Below, in pieces: positions 7,849 through 17,115 of a stretch of DNA of 64,000 nt. The notes below the pieces were generated by a model. The model worked only from the letters and a program-made list of their open reading frames with translations. It had not been told where the DNA came from and made no database searches. Every line of letters begins with the position of its first letter. The stretch's first letter is position 1. Source of the stretch: Pedobacter sp. Leaf176 (GTDB lineage: Bacteria; Bacteroidota; Bacteroidia; Sphingobacteriales; Sphingobacteriaceae); assembly GCF_001424305.1 (NCBI RefSeq), contig NZ_LMPD01000008.1, positions 62,001 to 126,000 on the forward strand. Reading direction: 5' to 3'. The position numbers were made by a program, and so were the translations under genes.

Positions 7849-10725
7849 ATGAGCTTAAATATCCATTACAAGGAAGATTTTCAAAATCGTCATATTGCGC
7901 CAAATGAGGCAGATACAGCCGAAATGTTGCAAACTGTTGGCGTAAATTCTATTGATGAGCTAATTGAACAAACTGTTCCTACGGCAATTAGGTTGAAACA
8001 GCCTTTAAACTTGCCAGCAGCGAAGTCAGAAACGGAATACCTTGGTGCTTTAAAACAAACTTCATTGTTAAATAAAGTTTTCAAAAGCTTTATCGGTCAG
8101 GGTTATTACGACACCATTACGCCTGGCGTAATTTTGCGTAATGTTTTTGAAAATCCGGGATGGTATACGCAATACACGCCTTATCAGGCAGAAATTGCGC
8201 AGGGCCGTTTACAAGCATTGCTGAATTTCCAAACCATGGTTATTGATTTAACCGGGATGGAAATTGCGAACGCCTCACTTTTAGATGAAGGTACGGCTGC
8301 AGCAGAAGCTATGTTTATGCAATACAGTACGCGTAAGAATCAGTCTGCGAAAAAATATTTCGTTTCGGAATTGGTTTTTGCTCAAACAATAGATATTTTA
8401 AAAACCCGCGCAAATCCTTATGGTATTGAATTAGTTATCGGAAATCATTTAGATTTTGTTGCTACTGAAGACTTCTTTGGTGCAATTGTTCAATATCCGG
8501 CTGGTAATGGCGAAGTTTTTGACTATAAAGGTTTTGCATCGGAGCTCCATAACGTGAATATTAAATTAACCGTTGCAGCGGATATTTTAAGCTTAACATT
8601 ATTAACGCCTCCGGGCGAGTGGGGAGCAGATATTGTTGTTGGCACCACACAACGTTTCGGTATTCCGATGGGTTTTGGTGGTCCGCATGCTGCATTTTTC
8701 GCCACTAAAGAAGAATATAAACGTTCTATCCCCGGTCGTATTATAGGTGTAACCATCGACAGCCATGGAGATTACGCTTTACGTATGGCTTTGCAAACAA
8801 GGGAGCAACACATTCGTAGAGATAAAGCAACTTCGAATATCTGTACAGCCCAAGCATTGCTAGCTATTATGGCTGGTTTCTATGCGGCTTATCACGGTCC
8901 GAAAGGATTAAAAGCCATTGCAGAACGCACGCATGGTTTGGCAATAAGCCTGGCTTCAACTTTAAAAGACCTGGGTTATGAGCAGTTAAATTCAGCCTAT
9001 TTCGATACCATACGTTTTGATTTAGGCAATTTAAAAGGCGGCATTCATTCAGGTTGTTTAGATAACGAAATTAACCTTAACTATGTTGGTAATGTGGCTA
9101 CAATTTCAGTTGACGAAACAACTACTTTCGAAGACATTCAGTTAATTGCTAAAATCTTTGCTAAAGTAAAGGCGGTAGCTGCAGATCAGGTTGAAGTTAT
9201 AGAAACTGTAGAAACGGTTATTCCAACGGAATTACAACGTACATCAACATATTTAACGCATCCAATTTTCAACTCACACCATTCTGAGCATGAAATGTTA
9301 CGTTACATTAAATCGTTAGAGGCGAAAGATTTATCACTTTGCCACTCGATGATTGCCTTGGGTAGCTGTACCATGAAATTAAATGCCACGGCAGAAATGA
9401 TTCCGGTTACCTGGTCTCACTTCGGTCGTGTTCACCCATTCGCTCCTGCCGACCAGGTTTTAGGTTATTATTCTGTATTCAACGAATTAGATAAATGGTT
9501 AAGTGAAATTACCGGTTTTGCGGCAATGAGTTTACAGCCAAACGCTGGTGCACAAGGTGAGTATGCAGGTTTGATGGTTATTCGTGCGTACCACCACGAT
9601 AGAGGCGATTTCCACCGTAACGTGGCACTAATACCGGCATCGGCTCATGGTACAAACCCAGCTTCTGCAGCTATGGCTGACATGAAAATTGTTGTGGTTA
9701 AATCGTTGGAAAATGGCAACATCGATGTTGAAGATTTAAAAGCAAAAGCAGAGTTGCATAAAGACAATTTATCTTGTTTGATGGTAACCTATCCTTCAAC
9801 CCACGGTGTATTCGAAGAGAGCATCATTGAAATTTGTGAAACTGTACACGCTAATGGGGGACAAGTTTATATGGATGGTGCGAACATGAACGCGCAGGTT
9901 GGTCTTACAAGTCCTGCTAATATTGGTGCCGATGTTTGTCACTTAAACCTGCACAAAACCTTTTGTATTCCTCACGGTGGTGGTGGCCCCGGTATGGGTC
10001 CAATCGGTGTGGCTAAACACTTGGTTCCTTATCTTCCAGGTCACGCTGTAGTTGATATCGACAAAGGAAAATCAATTTCTGCCGTTTCATCTGCGCCTTG
10101 GGGTTCAGCATCAATCCTGATTATTTCTCACGCTTATATCGCTATGATGGGTGCCGAGGGATTGACTAATGCTACAAAATATGCGATTTTAAATGCAAAT
10201 TACATGAAAACTCGTCTGGAGCAACACTATCCGGTACTTTATTCCGGTGCTCAGGGGCGTTGTGCACACGAGATGATTTTAGATTGCCGTTCATTTAAAG
10301 CTTTTGGAATTGAAGTAACGGATATCGCAAAACGTTTAATGGATTATGGTTTTCACGCACCAACAGTTTCATTCCCCGTTGCAGGCACGCTAATGGTCGA
10401 ACCAACAGAATCTGAACCTAAGCACGAATTAGACCGTTTCTGTGATGCCTTAATCGCAATCAAAAAAGAAATAGATCAGGTAGAAAACTTAACTTTTGAT
10501 AGAGTAGACAACCCATTGAAAAATGCACCCCATACCGTTGCGGTAATTACTGCAAACGAATGGGAACATGCTTACAGCCGTCAAACTGCTGCGTTCCCAC
10601 TTCCTTATGTGTTAGAGCGTAAATTCTGGCCATCAGTTGGACGTGTTAACGATAGCCATGGCGACCGCTCCTTAATTTGTGCTTGTCCGCCGGTGGAGAG
10701 TTATTTAGAAGAAATCGTTCCTTAG
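7849..10725 (+). CDS. gcvP: Glycine dehydrogenase (decarboxylating), P-protein
   Basis: A 958-residue full-length P-protein of the glycine cleavage system: a PLP enzyme that decarboxylates glycine and passes the aminomethyl group to lipoyl GcvH. The N-terminal half begins with the typical [12 protein letters not shown]. The PLP lysine is K703 in [21 protein letters not shown], followed by the glycine-rich loop. Both halves are fused, as in proteobacteria and mitochondria. gcvH and gcvT are not in the window, so the system is dispersed here. A strong hairpin terminator follows at 10860. Confidence 0.98.
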   Translation: MSLNIHYKEDFQNRHIAPNEADTAEMLQTVGVNSIDELIEQTVPTAIRLKQPLNLPAAKSETEYLGALKQTSLLNKVFKSFIGQGYYDTITPGVILRNVFENPGWYTQYTPYQAEIAQGRLQALLNFQTMVIDLTGMEIANASLLDEGTAAAEAMFMQYSTRKNQSAKKYFVSELVFAQTIDILKTRANPYGIELVIGNHLDFVATEDFFGAIVQYPAGNGEVFDYKGFASELHNVNIKLTVAADILSLTLLTPPGEWGADIVVGTTQRFGIPMGFGGPHAAFFATKEEYKRSIPGRIIGVTIDSHGDYALRMALQTREQHIRRDKATSNICTAQALLAIMAGFYAAYHGPKGLKAIAERTHGLAISLASTLKDLGYEQLNSAYFDTIRFDLGNLKGGIHSGCLDNEINLNYVGNVATISVDETTTFEDIQLIAKIFAKVKAVAADQVEVIETVETVIPTELQRTSTYLTHPIFNSHHSEHEMLRYIKSLEAKDLSLCHSMIALGSCTMKLNATAEMIPVTWSHFGRVHPFAPADQVLGYYSVFNELDKWLSEITGFAAMSLQPNAGAQGEYAGLMVIRAYHHDRGDFHRNVALIPASAHGTNPASAAMADMKIVVVKSLENGNIDVEDLKAKAELHKDNLSCLMVTYPSTHGVFEESIIEICETVHANGGQVYMDGANMNAQVGLTSPANIGADVCHLNLHKTFCIPHGGGGPGMGPIGVAKHLVPYLPGHAVVDIDKGKSISAVSSAPWGSASILIISHAYIAMMGAEGLTNATKYAILNANYMKTRLEQHYPVLYSGAQGRCAHEMILDCRSFKAFGIEVTDIAKRLMDYGFHAPTVSFPVAGTLMVEPTESEPKHELDRFCDALIAIKKEIDQVENLTFDRVDNPLKNAPHTVAVITANEWEHAYSRQTAAFPLPYVLERKFWPSVGRVNDSHGDRSLICACPPVESYLEEIVP

Positions 10726-10859
10726 ATAAGGTTGAGGGTAGGAAGGCAGAGGGTTTAAGGTTTCCCTTCTCCAAAGCCACTACCGATTCTTTCATTACGA
10801 GGCATTAAGCAATTCTTAGATGAAATCAAACACCTTGGTTTGGTCCTCACAAACCAATC
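10726..10859. other. Gap after gcvP: purine-rich arm, REP remnant and hairpin
   Basis: No gene is seen in 10726-11099. Directly after gcvP comes an AGG-rich, roughly 7-8 nt periodic stretch (10733-10760) whose GGTAG (10737-10741) faces CTACC (10780-10784). It may be a decayed relative of the periodic snapback elements described elsewhere in the window. Around 10791-10820 a sequence resembles half of a REP-type repeat. A perfect 8-bp hairpin, TTGGTTTG / CAAACCAA, lies at 10835-10857 with a 7-nt loop. Confidence 0.4.
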
Positions 10860-10907
10860 ATCTGCAAGTTTTATGAAGTCAATTTCATAAAGCTTGCAGA
10901 TTTTTTT
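10860..10907 (+). terminator. Intrinsic terminator of gcvP
   Basis: An 18-bp stem with one G-T wobble (ATCTGCAAG at 10860 pairs with CTTGCAGAT ending at 10901), a short loop, then a run of seven T. Strong intrinsic terminator on the plus strand, 134 nt after gcvP. Confidence 0.85.
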
Positions 10908-11040
10908 ATTTAAGCATTTATGCAATTACTGCCCGCCCTTTAGAGGGGGTTAGAGAGGGCTTAGTATTTTCCGAACAGTTAAGAGTATGGCCTATAGCCG
11001 ATCGAATAAGTAATGCTGCTGTGATTGCTTTTCGAAACCC

Positions 11041-11083
11041 ATATAAAAACAAAACCCCTTGATTTTTGCTCAAGAGGTTTTAA
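11041..11083 (-). terminator. Intrinsic terminator of pruA
   Basis: On the minus strand AAAACCTCTTGA (11081-11070) pairs with TCAAGGGGTTTT (11062-11051) with one mismatch, followed by TGTTTTTAT. It lies just after the pruA stop and ends that transcript. Between the two terminators (10908-11040) is a G-rich stretch (10929-10963) of unknown role. Confidence 0.75.
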
Positions 11084-11099
11084 TTTTATGTAGTTGATA

Positions 11100-12734
11100 T
11101 TAATCTTCAGCTAAGAATGGATAGCGATAGTCAGTTGGAGATTCGAAAACTTCTTTAATCGTGCGTGGAGAAACCCAACGCAATAAATTAATCATCGAGC
11201 CCGCTTTATCGTTGGTACCCGAACCTCTGGCACCGCCAAATGGCTGCTGGCCAACAACTGCTCCCGTGCATTTATCGTTGATGTAAAAGTTGCCGGCAGA
11301 GTTGCGTAAAGCATGACTTGCCTTGTCGATTGCATAACGATCTTGTGCTATCAGGGCACCGGTTAGGGCATATGGAGAAGTTGTATCAATCACCTCTAAA
11401 ATAGAATCGAAATCCTCGTCCGCATATACATAAACCGTTAAAACCGGACCGAAAAGCTCATCGCACATGGTCGTGTATTTCGGATCCTGAACAACTAAAA
11501 CAGTTGGCTCAACGAAATAGCCTTTACTTTTATCGTACTTACCGCCTGCGATAATTTCAACGCCTTCATCTTTCTTTGCCTGATCGATGTATTTGGCCAA
11601 TTTATCAAATGAGCGTTCATCAATAACCGCATTAATGAAGTTAGTAAAATCTTCAGTTCCGCCCATTTTGAAAGACGCTAAATCGGCTAATATTTGTTCT
11701 TTAATTTCCGGCCAAAGGCTTTCTGCAATATAAACACGACTCGCAGCTGAACATTTTTGTCCCTGGTATTCAAAAGCACCACGAACGATTGCAGTACTTG
11801 CAATTTTGGTCTGTGCAGATGGATGTACGAGTATAAAATCTTTACCTCCGGTTTCACCAACGATACGCGGATAAGACCTGTATTTGTGAATGTTTGTTCC
11901 TATTGTTTTCCAGATTTCCTGAAATACTTTTGTAGAACCTGTAAAGTGAATACCTGCAAAGTCCGGATGATTAAAGATCACCTCTCCGGTTTCTGGTCCG
12001 TCGGCATAAACCAGGTTGACAACGCCATCAGGTAAACCAGCTTCGCGGAAAATTTCCATTAGAAGATTAGCTGCATATACTTGTGTGTCTGCAGGCTTCC
12101 AAACCACGACATTGCCCATCATCGCTGCCGATGCTGGTAAATTCGCTGCAATTGCCGTAAAATTGAATGGTGTTAAAGCGAAAACAAAGCCTTCCAACGG
12201 TCTTTGTTCCACACGATTCCAACTTCCGCGAGGTGAAACAGGAGGTTGTTGTTTATAAATATCAGCCATGTAACTCACGTTAAAACGTAAGAAATCGATC
12301 AGCTCACAAGCAGCATCAATTTCCGCCTGATAGGCATTTTTACTTTGACCCAACATGGTCGCAGCATTTAATTTATAACGGTACTTTCCTGCGATTAAAT
12401 CAGCAGCTTTTAGGAAGATGGCAGCTCTGTGCTCCCATGAAAGATTTTCCCAGTCCTCTTTTGCCGCTAAAGCTGCATCAATCGCCTGTTTAATATGTGT
12501 TTTGTCGCCAATACTATATTGAGCTAAAATATGTTGATGATCATGTGGAGGAACAACTTTGCCTTTTTTTTCTGTGTAAACTTGCTTTCCGCCGATGTAC
12601 ATCGGTATGTCTTGTTGATGGGAACGGGCCTCAGCAAGCGCTTCTTTCAAAAGCACGCGTTCTTTGCTACCTGGGCCATAATTTAATATAGGTTCATTTA
12701 CCGGGGATGGTACGTTGAAAAATCCTTTAAGCAT
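11100..12734 (-). CDS. pruA: L-glutamate gamma-semialdehyde dehydrogenase (P5C dehydrogenase)
   Basis: A 544-residue aldehyde dehydrogenase of the single-function P5CDH type. It oxidises glutamate semialdehyde to glutamate with NAD+, the second step of proline degradation. Visible are the family opening LKGFFNVPSPVNEPILNYGPGSKER, the nucleotide and catalytic Glu region VGETGGKDF, the catalytic Cys in YQGQKCSAASR, and the C-terminal GARGSGTNDKAGS. The open frame extends 32 codons further (to 12830), but a perfect -7 box (12757-12764) sits inside that extension and the protein family begins at MLKGF, so I place the start at 12734. No proline dehydrogenase gene is adjacent. Confidence 0.95.
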   Translation of the reverse strand: MLKGFFNVPSPVNEPILNYGPGSKERVLLKEALAEARSHQQDIPMYIGGKQVYTEKKGKVVPPHDHQHILAQYSIGDKTHIKQAIDAALAAKEDWENLSWEHRAAIFLKAADLIAGKYRYKLNAATMLGQSKNAYQAEIDAACELIDFLRFNVSYMADIYKQQPPVSPRGSWNRVEQRPLEGFVFALTPFNFTAIAANLPASAAMMGNVVVWKPADTQVYAANLLMEIFREAGLPDGVVNLVYADGPETGEVIFNHPDFAGIHFTGSTKVFQEIWKTIGTNIHKYRSYPRIVGETGGKDFILVHPSAQTKIASTAIVRGAFEYQGQKCSAASRVYIAESLWPEIKEQILADLASFKMGGTEDFTNFINAVIDERSFDKLAKYIDQAKKDEGVEIIAGGKYDKSKGYFVEPTVLVVQDPKYTTMCDELFGPVLTVYVYADEDFDSILEVIDTTSPYALTGALIAQDRYAIDKASHALRNSAGNFYINDKCTGAVVGQQPFGGARGSGTNDKAGSMINLLRWVSPRTIKEVFESPTDYRYPFLAED

Positions 12735-12756
12735 ATTATATTTTTTATGATTTACG

Positions 12757-12764
12757 CAAAGATA
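12757..12764 (-). promoter_or_regulatory. -7 promoter box of pruA (TATCTTTG)
   Basis: A perfect TAnnTTTG on the minus strand, 22 nt before the ATG at 12734; a partial TTGC lies about 17 nt further upstream. It separates pruA from the polyketide operon whose last gene ends at 12827. Confidence 0.55.
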
Positions 12765-12826
12765 AGGCTTTTTAAGGGATGCAATTCTATTCTTCTGTAA
12801 AGAAATAGCGCAACATTTAACATCAA

Positions 12827-13387
12827 TCAACGTATAGGGTCACTATCAAAAACAATGCATAAATAGTTGCCATGGTGGCTAACCGATACATGATGTGGTG
12901 TTTTATTACACAAATTTTTTACCTCAGGAAGATTATTTTCGTTTTTATATAATTGGTAATCAGTATTTTGTTTATTGAAAAGCTGCGGGTAGTTTAAAGG
13001 GTATTGATTGCGCCATAACCTTATATTCTTTGAAAATCGAATATCATCAGTCGCAATGGTGTGTATAAATTCAGTTTTGATTTCGGTTGTTGTCAAAACT
13101 TTCAAAGTGTTGTAATTAACAAGGCCTTTTGCAGTTTCGTTATTCAATTCTACAATGCTGCACTGAAAAGCGGCTGGATTAAAAAGCCGTTTATTCGTTA
13201 TTCTGTTACATATTTTGTAGGCTGATTCTTTCATGCTCCAAAGAATCCAAACCAATACATCAGGATCTTTAGCTGATGAAATAAGCCGATGTTCTTCTTC
13301 AGTAAAAATCTTATCGAGGTAATTTTTACGCCTCCAGTTGCTTTGGATTTTGGCCAGGTTTAAATCTACGATATCATTACCCAGCAT
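12827..13387 (-). CDS. 4'-phosphopantetheinyl transferase superfamily protein
   Basis: A 186-residue protein when started at MLGNDIVDL; the open frame allows seven more residues (to 13408). The two superfamily motifs are present: GNDIVDL at the N-terminus (metal-binding Asp) and WSMKESAYK (W-x-x-K-E-S) near residue 70. Such enzymes move phosphopantetheine from CoA to a serine of carrier proteins. It is the last gene of the seven-gene operon, overlaps the ACP gene by 11 nt, and very likely activates that ACP. The C-terminal half is divergent, so specificity for other carriers cannot be judged. Confidence 0.85.
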   Translation of the reverse strand: MLGNDIVDLNLAKIQSNWRRKNYLDKIFTEEEHRLISSAKDPDVLVWILWSMKESAYKICNRITNKRLFNPAAFQCSIVELNNETAKGLVNYNTLKVLTTTEIKTEFIHTIATDDIRFSKNIRLWRNQYPLNYPQLFNKQNTDYQLYKNENNLPEVKNLCNKTPHHVSVSHHGNYLCIVFDSDPIR

Positions 13388-13637
13388 TTGCCTGTAATTT
13401 GTTTTCAATCACATCGATTGTTGCTTTAACCGTGAGCATTTTCGCCATTGAATCGTTATCGATTGTGATGTTAAATTTTTCCTCAATATCTAGAACGATA
13501 TCAACTAAATTTGCAGAGTTGATTTTAAGGTCTTTGATAAAGTCCGTATGCGCTCCGATATTTTCTAACGCAGATTTTTCTTCTGTATAGGGTATAATAA
13601 TTGTCTTTAGTTCGTCGATTATATGTTGTTCAGTCAT
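13377..13637 (-). CDS. Acyl carrier protein, atypical attachment motif
   Basis: An 86-residue ACP. The pattern LKINSANLVDIVLDIEEKFNITI aligns with the usual L-G-x-D-S-L-x-x-V-E segment and puts the phosphopantetheine serine at Ser41. The common Asp-Ser-Leu is Asn-Ser-Ala here. This divergence from housekeeping AcpP suggests a dedicated carrier for the pathway. It overlaps the ketosynthase stop by 8 nt, which indicates translational coupling. The housekeeping AcpP is not in the window. Confidence 0.9.
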   Translation of the reverse strand: MTEQHIIDELKTIIIPYTEEKSALENIGAHTDFIKDLKINSANLVDIVLDIEEKFNITIDNDSMAKMLTVKATIDVIENKLQANAG

Positions 13638-14910
13638 TTTTATATTTTTTAAAGATTACACAGGCATTAATGTCGCCAAATCCAAAACTTGCTTTAATTA
13701 AGATGTTAATGGGTTTTTCTATCAGTTTTTGAGGTATGCATTTGGCATTAATCAAGGAACTGATTTCCGGATTCAAATCCTCGCAGTTCACGTTTGGAAA
13801 GATAAATCCATTGTGCAGCTCCAGTATTGATGCCACAGACTCAATACTTCCTGCTGCACTAATGCAATGGCCTACCATTCCCTTTAATGAATTTATGTAA
13901 GGAAAATTGTCCGCGGAAGACCCTAATGCTTTCTTCCAGTTTTCAACTTCCAGTGCGTCTTTTGATGTAGCAGTTAAATGTCCATTTATCACATCTATTT
14001 CATCGGCCCCGACTCTGGAATTTTCAATCGCCTGCTTAATACAGCGCTGTACAGCAAGCGGGTTTGGAGCGGTCATGGTGCCTAAGCCACGCTGGCCACC
14101 GGAATTTGCATCACCGCCGAGGACTTCGGCATAGATTTTTGCATTTCTTGCCAAAGCGGAATTCAATGATTCCAATACTAAGGCACCTGCGCCGCTTCCC
14201 GGCACAAACCCACTAGCAGTTAAACTCATTGGCCGGCTTCCTTTCTCCGGTTCGTTATTGTGTTTGAAGGTACATACTTTCATGGCATCAAATCCTCCCC
14301 ATATGTATGGCCCGCTGTCGCTTGTACTTCCGGCCAACATCCTTTTGGCCTGTCCGGATTTAACCCTTTCATATGCCAGTAAAATGCTTTCGGTACCGGT
14401 TGCACACGCGGCGGAATTTGTAATCACCCGATTTCCTAAGCCTAATTTTCCACAGATGAAAGCACTAACTCCACTAGCCATGGTTTGTACAACAACAGAG
14501 CTTCCTAATTTTCGGATTTCCAATTCATCTATTTTGTTTATCGCCCAGCGAAATTTATCAATTCCTGAAGTACCCGTTCCGAAGACCGTTCCACTTTCCC
14601 AATCAGGCTCATCGTCATTGCTTTTCTCTAACCCAGCGTCTTTCCAGGCGTCCAAAGCTGCAATTACGCCGTAAATTATTCCGCTGCTGTTTAAATTTCT
14701 CAACTCTAAAGGCGTAAAATATTGTGCAATCCGGTCTTCATTAAGGGATGGTTTTGCTGCAATCTGGCAAGAAAATCCAAGCGCTTCCAAATCAGGTTGA
14801 TGCGTAATTCCCGAAGAGCCGTTTTTAATCGCCTCAGTAAAATCAGGAATTGTAGTTCCATTTGGCGCACAAATGCCGAGACCAGTAATTACGACACGAT
14901 TATTATTCAT
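13630..14910 (-). CDS. Beta-ketoacyl-ACP synthase (KS) family protein
   Basis: A 426-residue condensing enzyme of the FabF-like thiolase fold. The active-site triad looks intact: Cys169 in NSAACATGTES, His311 in INGHLTATSKDALE and His348 in SLKGMVGHCISAAG. The second motif reads NGHLTAT rather than the usual N-A-H-G-T-S-T, so it belongs to a side branch rather than housekeeping FabF. It would extend an acyl-ACP by two carbons using malonyl-ACP. It overlaps the dehydratase gene upstream and the ACP gene downstream by 8 nt each. In this context it should help to build the acyl starter for the type III synthase, or extend its product. Confidence 0.9.
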   Translation of the reverse strand: MNNNRVVITGLGICAPNGTTIPDFTEAIKNGSSGITHQPDLEALGFSCQIAAKPSLNEDRIAQYFTPLELRNLNSSGIIYGVIAALDAWKDAGLEKSNDDEPDWESGTVFGTGTSGIDKFRWAINKIDELEIRKLGSSVVVQTMASGVSAFICGKLGLGNRVITNSAACATGTESILLAYERVKSGQAKRMLAGSTSDSGPYIWGGFDAMKVCTFKHNNEPEKGSRPMSLTASGFVPGSGAGALVLESLNSALARNAKIYAEVLGGDANSGGQRGLGTMTAPNPLAVQRCIKQAIENSRVGADEIDVINGHLTATSKDALEVENWKKALGSSADNFPYINSLKGMVGHCISAAGSIESVASILELHNGFIFPNVNCEDLNPEISSLINAKCIPQKLIEKPINILIKASFGFGDINACVIFKKYKND

Positions 14911-15349
14911 CAGGTTTAGAAATTAACATCCCTTCAATAGTTCCTTTACATATCAGCTCACCCGAAACAGTTTCCATTTTTACTCTGCAACTCAATTTAT
15001 TAAATCTAAAATAGCGCTTTTCACTGGTTACAATTACTGTTTCCCCCGGGTATACCGGTCTTAGAAAATCGACCGAATTTGAGGTCATTGCAATCGATAT
15101 TTTCTGCTCATCAGAATAACTGCCCAATAGAAACAATCCTAAACAGACGAGTCCGATTTGAGCCATAGTTTCGGTCAAAATCACCGCAGGTGTTACAGGG
15201 GCGGTTTTAAAATGTGCCTCGTAAAATGGTAAATTTTGCGCGTATGTATAGCTTCCCTTCACACCATTTTCATCAATATGAAGCAAGTCATCAACGAACA
15301 AAAATGCATCTCCGTAAGGTAATTTATTGATTATTTCCTTTGCTTCCAT
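14903..15349 (-). CDS. FabZ-like 3-hydroxyacyl-ACP dehydratase (hotdog fold)
   Basis: A 148-residue hotdog protein. The start at 15349 is preferred: the stop of the polyketide synthase (15351) is 1 nt upstream and the family begins near INKLPYGDAFLFVDDL. In AHFKTAPVTPAVILTETMAQ the His and Glu are 14 residues apart, exactly as in FabZ, so dehydratase chemistry is possible. The glycines of the normal F-P-G-x-P-x-x-P-G loop are missing, which may mean changed substrate or thioesterase-like use. It belongs to the seven-gene operon and probably acts on ACP-bound intermediates made by the neighbouring KS. Confidence 0.82.
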   Translation of the reverse strand: MEAKEIINKLPYGDAFLFVDDLLHIDENGVKGSYTYAQNLPFYEAHFKTAPVTPAVILTETMAQIGLVCLGLFLLGSYSDEQKISIAMTSNSVDFLRPVYPGETVIVTSEKRYFRFNKLSCRVKMETVSGELICKGTIEGMLISKPDE

Positions 15350-15350
15350 C

Positions 15351-16403
15351 TTACCATTGTAAAAGTATTCTTTGTGCGGAAAATCCAGGGCCAAAACTCA
15401 GCATTAAACCTTTTTCTCCTGTCTGCGGTTTCGTATCCAGGGTACGTTCTAGTACGTATAACACCGTCGCACTGCTCATGTTGCCATAAAGTCTTAAAAC
15501 TTCTTTTGTTTCATCTATGTTTTTACCAAGTTTGCCAAATAATTCCTCTACAATCTGTATGATTTTTTTTCCGCCTGGATGAAAAATCAGATGGTCAATC
15601 GCCTCAATTTCCAAACCATTTTTAGCCAGGAAAGGGTGTATAATCGCCGGAAAATGCGAAGCAATCGTTTCAGGAACCTCTACATCCAATACCATTTGCA
15701 AACCGGAATTGGTCAGTTTAAATCCCATCATGTTTTCTGCATCGTAAAAATGATACATTTCCTCTGCTATAATTTCAGGCCCCTTATCTGCTCCGTCTGA
15801 ACTAAGTAAAACGCAGGCCGCACCATCCCCAAAAATGGCTGCGCTCACCACGTTGGCCATAGAAAAATCATTAAGCTGGAAGGTCGCAGTAGGCGATTCG
15901 ACGGCAACAACTGCCGCTCGCTTACCCGGATTTGCCTTGAGAAAATTTTTTGCATAAATGATTCCCGAAACCCCTGCAGCACAACCCATTTCGGTTACCG
16001 GTAAACGTACAATGTCCTGGCGAAGCCTCAATTCATTTATCAGGTAAGCGTCTAAAGATGGAATCATTATCCCCGTACAACTCACAGTGATGATGAAATC
16101 CAGATCTTCAGCTTTCCATCCGGCTTTTCCCAATGCCGTTTCAAGACATTGTTTACCCAATTTTATGCCTTCCTTTATGTAAATAGTGTTTCTTTCTTCA
16201 AAACTTAAATCGCTAAACACTTCTCCCGGTGACATTATTGAATAACGCTTATCTACAGCAGCACCCTCGAAAATTTTTTTAACCTTTCTGATAAATCGCT
16301 CGTCCTGGTTTTTCAACCACCCATCTAAAAAAGGCAGAATATCTTCCGTCGCACTCCAAAATTCGGGAAGGGCTTTCCCAACTGCTTTTATTCTAACACT
16401 CAT
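15351..16403 (-). CDS. Type III polyketide synthase
   Basis: A 350-residue chalcone/stilbene synthase superfamily enzyme. The catalytic triad is readable: Cys141 in TEMGCAAGVSG, His275 in IFHPGGKK and Asn308 in LYGNMSSAT. The CTGIMIPSLDAYL motif and the GPGFSAQRILLQW ending fit bacterial alkylpyrone/alkylresorcinol synthases rather than KAS III. These enzymes take a fatty acyl starter and add malonyl-CoA units to make alkyl-pyrones or resorcinols. Its start overlaps the methyltransferase stop by 4 nt (ATGA). The arrangement PKS, methyltransferase, FAD oxygenase recalls Streptomyces srsABC (phenolic lipids), from established knowledge of that cluster. Confidence 0.92.
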   Translation of the reverse strand: MSVRIKAVGKALPEFWSATEDILPFLDGWLKNQDERFIRKVKKIFEGAAVDKRYSIMSPGEVFSDLSFEERNTIYIKEGIKLGKQCLETALGKAGWKAEDLDFIITVSCTGIMIPSLDAYLINELRLRQDIVRLPVTEMGCAAGVSGIIYAKNFLKANPGKRAAVVAVESPTATFQLNDFSMANVVSAAIFGDGAACVLLSSDGADKGPEIIAEEMYHFYDAENMMGFKLTNSGLQMVLDVEVPETIASHFPAIIHPFLAKNGLEIEAIDHLIFHPGGKKIIQIVEELFGKLGKNIDETKEVLRLYGNMSSATVLYVLERTLDTKPQTGEKGLMLSFGPGFSAQRILLQW

Positions 16404-17113
16404 ATCGTTTTAATTATCCATTGGTAGCGAAATGCCCATTTCCATTTAATATCACTGAATTTAAAGTTTAACCGCTTGCTATAGTTCAAAAGATCTGCTC
16501 TTTTGAATCCCCGCAGAATAGATACTAGACCATCTTCTCTCGACATATCGTTTAATGCGAAAAGGAAACACAGAGCCTTGAAAAGATAGTAAGCTAAGGC
16601 GCTTCTGTGCAAGTCATTAATAACAATACCCAATTTTGCCGATTGTTTAAATTTTTCGAGAATGCGAATAATATCCTCGTCCTTAAAATGGTGTAAAGTC
16701 AGGGTGCAAATAAAAATATCACACGCTTGCTCCTCTATTGAACTGTCAAAAATATCACGACATTCGTAAGAAATATTGTTGTAATTCTTAGACAAATTTT
16801 CAGCGTGTTTTATTGTGAAATTGTTGGCATCTATTCCTTTTAAAATAAAATTCAAGTTTTTTTCTTCTGCATAATCGGCCAGGGCCCTCAGCATATCTCC
16901 ATTGCCGCAACCAATATCTGTAATACGTATTGGTTCATCTTTTGGTTTGCCCTGAATTAAGATTTTAATTCCACTAATGGTAACCTTATTGCCGCCTAAC
17001 AATTGATTAATGCGTGCGATTTTATCTAATGCATCTCTTAAAATCTCACCTTCCATCTGAAAATCATCCATAAGTTCCGGCGCATTGCTTCTAAACTTTG
17101 TATTTATCGCCAT
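16400..17113 (-). CDS. Class I SAM-dependent methyltransferase of the polyketide operon
   Basis: A 237-residue methyltransferase with SAM motif I ITDIGCGNGDML (about residues 66-77), the acidic GIDANNF and TLTLHHFKDEDI. UbiE-like proteins have this layout. It probably O- or C-methylates the polyketide ring. The start is either GTG at 17119 (overlapping the oxidoreductase stop by 4 nt) or ATG at 17113 (2 nt after it); I prefer the ATG. It overlaps the type III PKS by 4 nt. Methyltransferases sit next to type III PKS genes in Bacillus (bpsB) and Streptomyces (srsB). Confidence 0.85.
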   Translation of the reverse strand: MAINTKFRSNAPELMDDFQMEGEILRDALDKIARINQLLGGNKVTISGIKILIQGKPKDEPIRITDIGCGNGDMLRALADYAEEKNLNFILKGIDANNFTIKHAENLSKNYNNISYECRDIFDSSIEEQACDIFICTLTLHHFKDEDIIRILEKFKQSAKLGIVINDLHRSALAYYLFKALCFLFALNDMSREDGLVSILRGFKRADLLNYSKRLNFKFSDIKWKWAFRYQWIIKTI

Positions 17114-17115
17114 AA

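Noticed and set aside
12735-12830. 32-codon N-terminal extension of pruA
   Set aside because: It contains the -7 promoter box and has no family similarity; the start is at 12734.
14258-14674. 138-codon open frame on the plus strand
   Set aside because: It lies wholly opposite the ketosynthase gene, which has intact catalytic motifs; it is a shadow frame.
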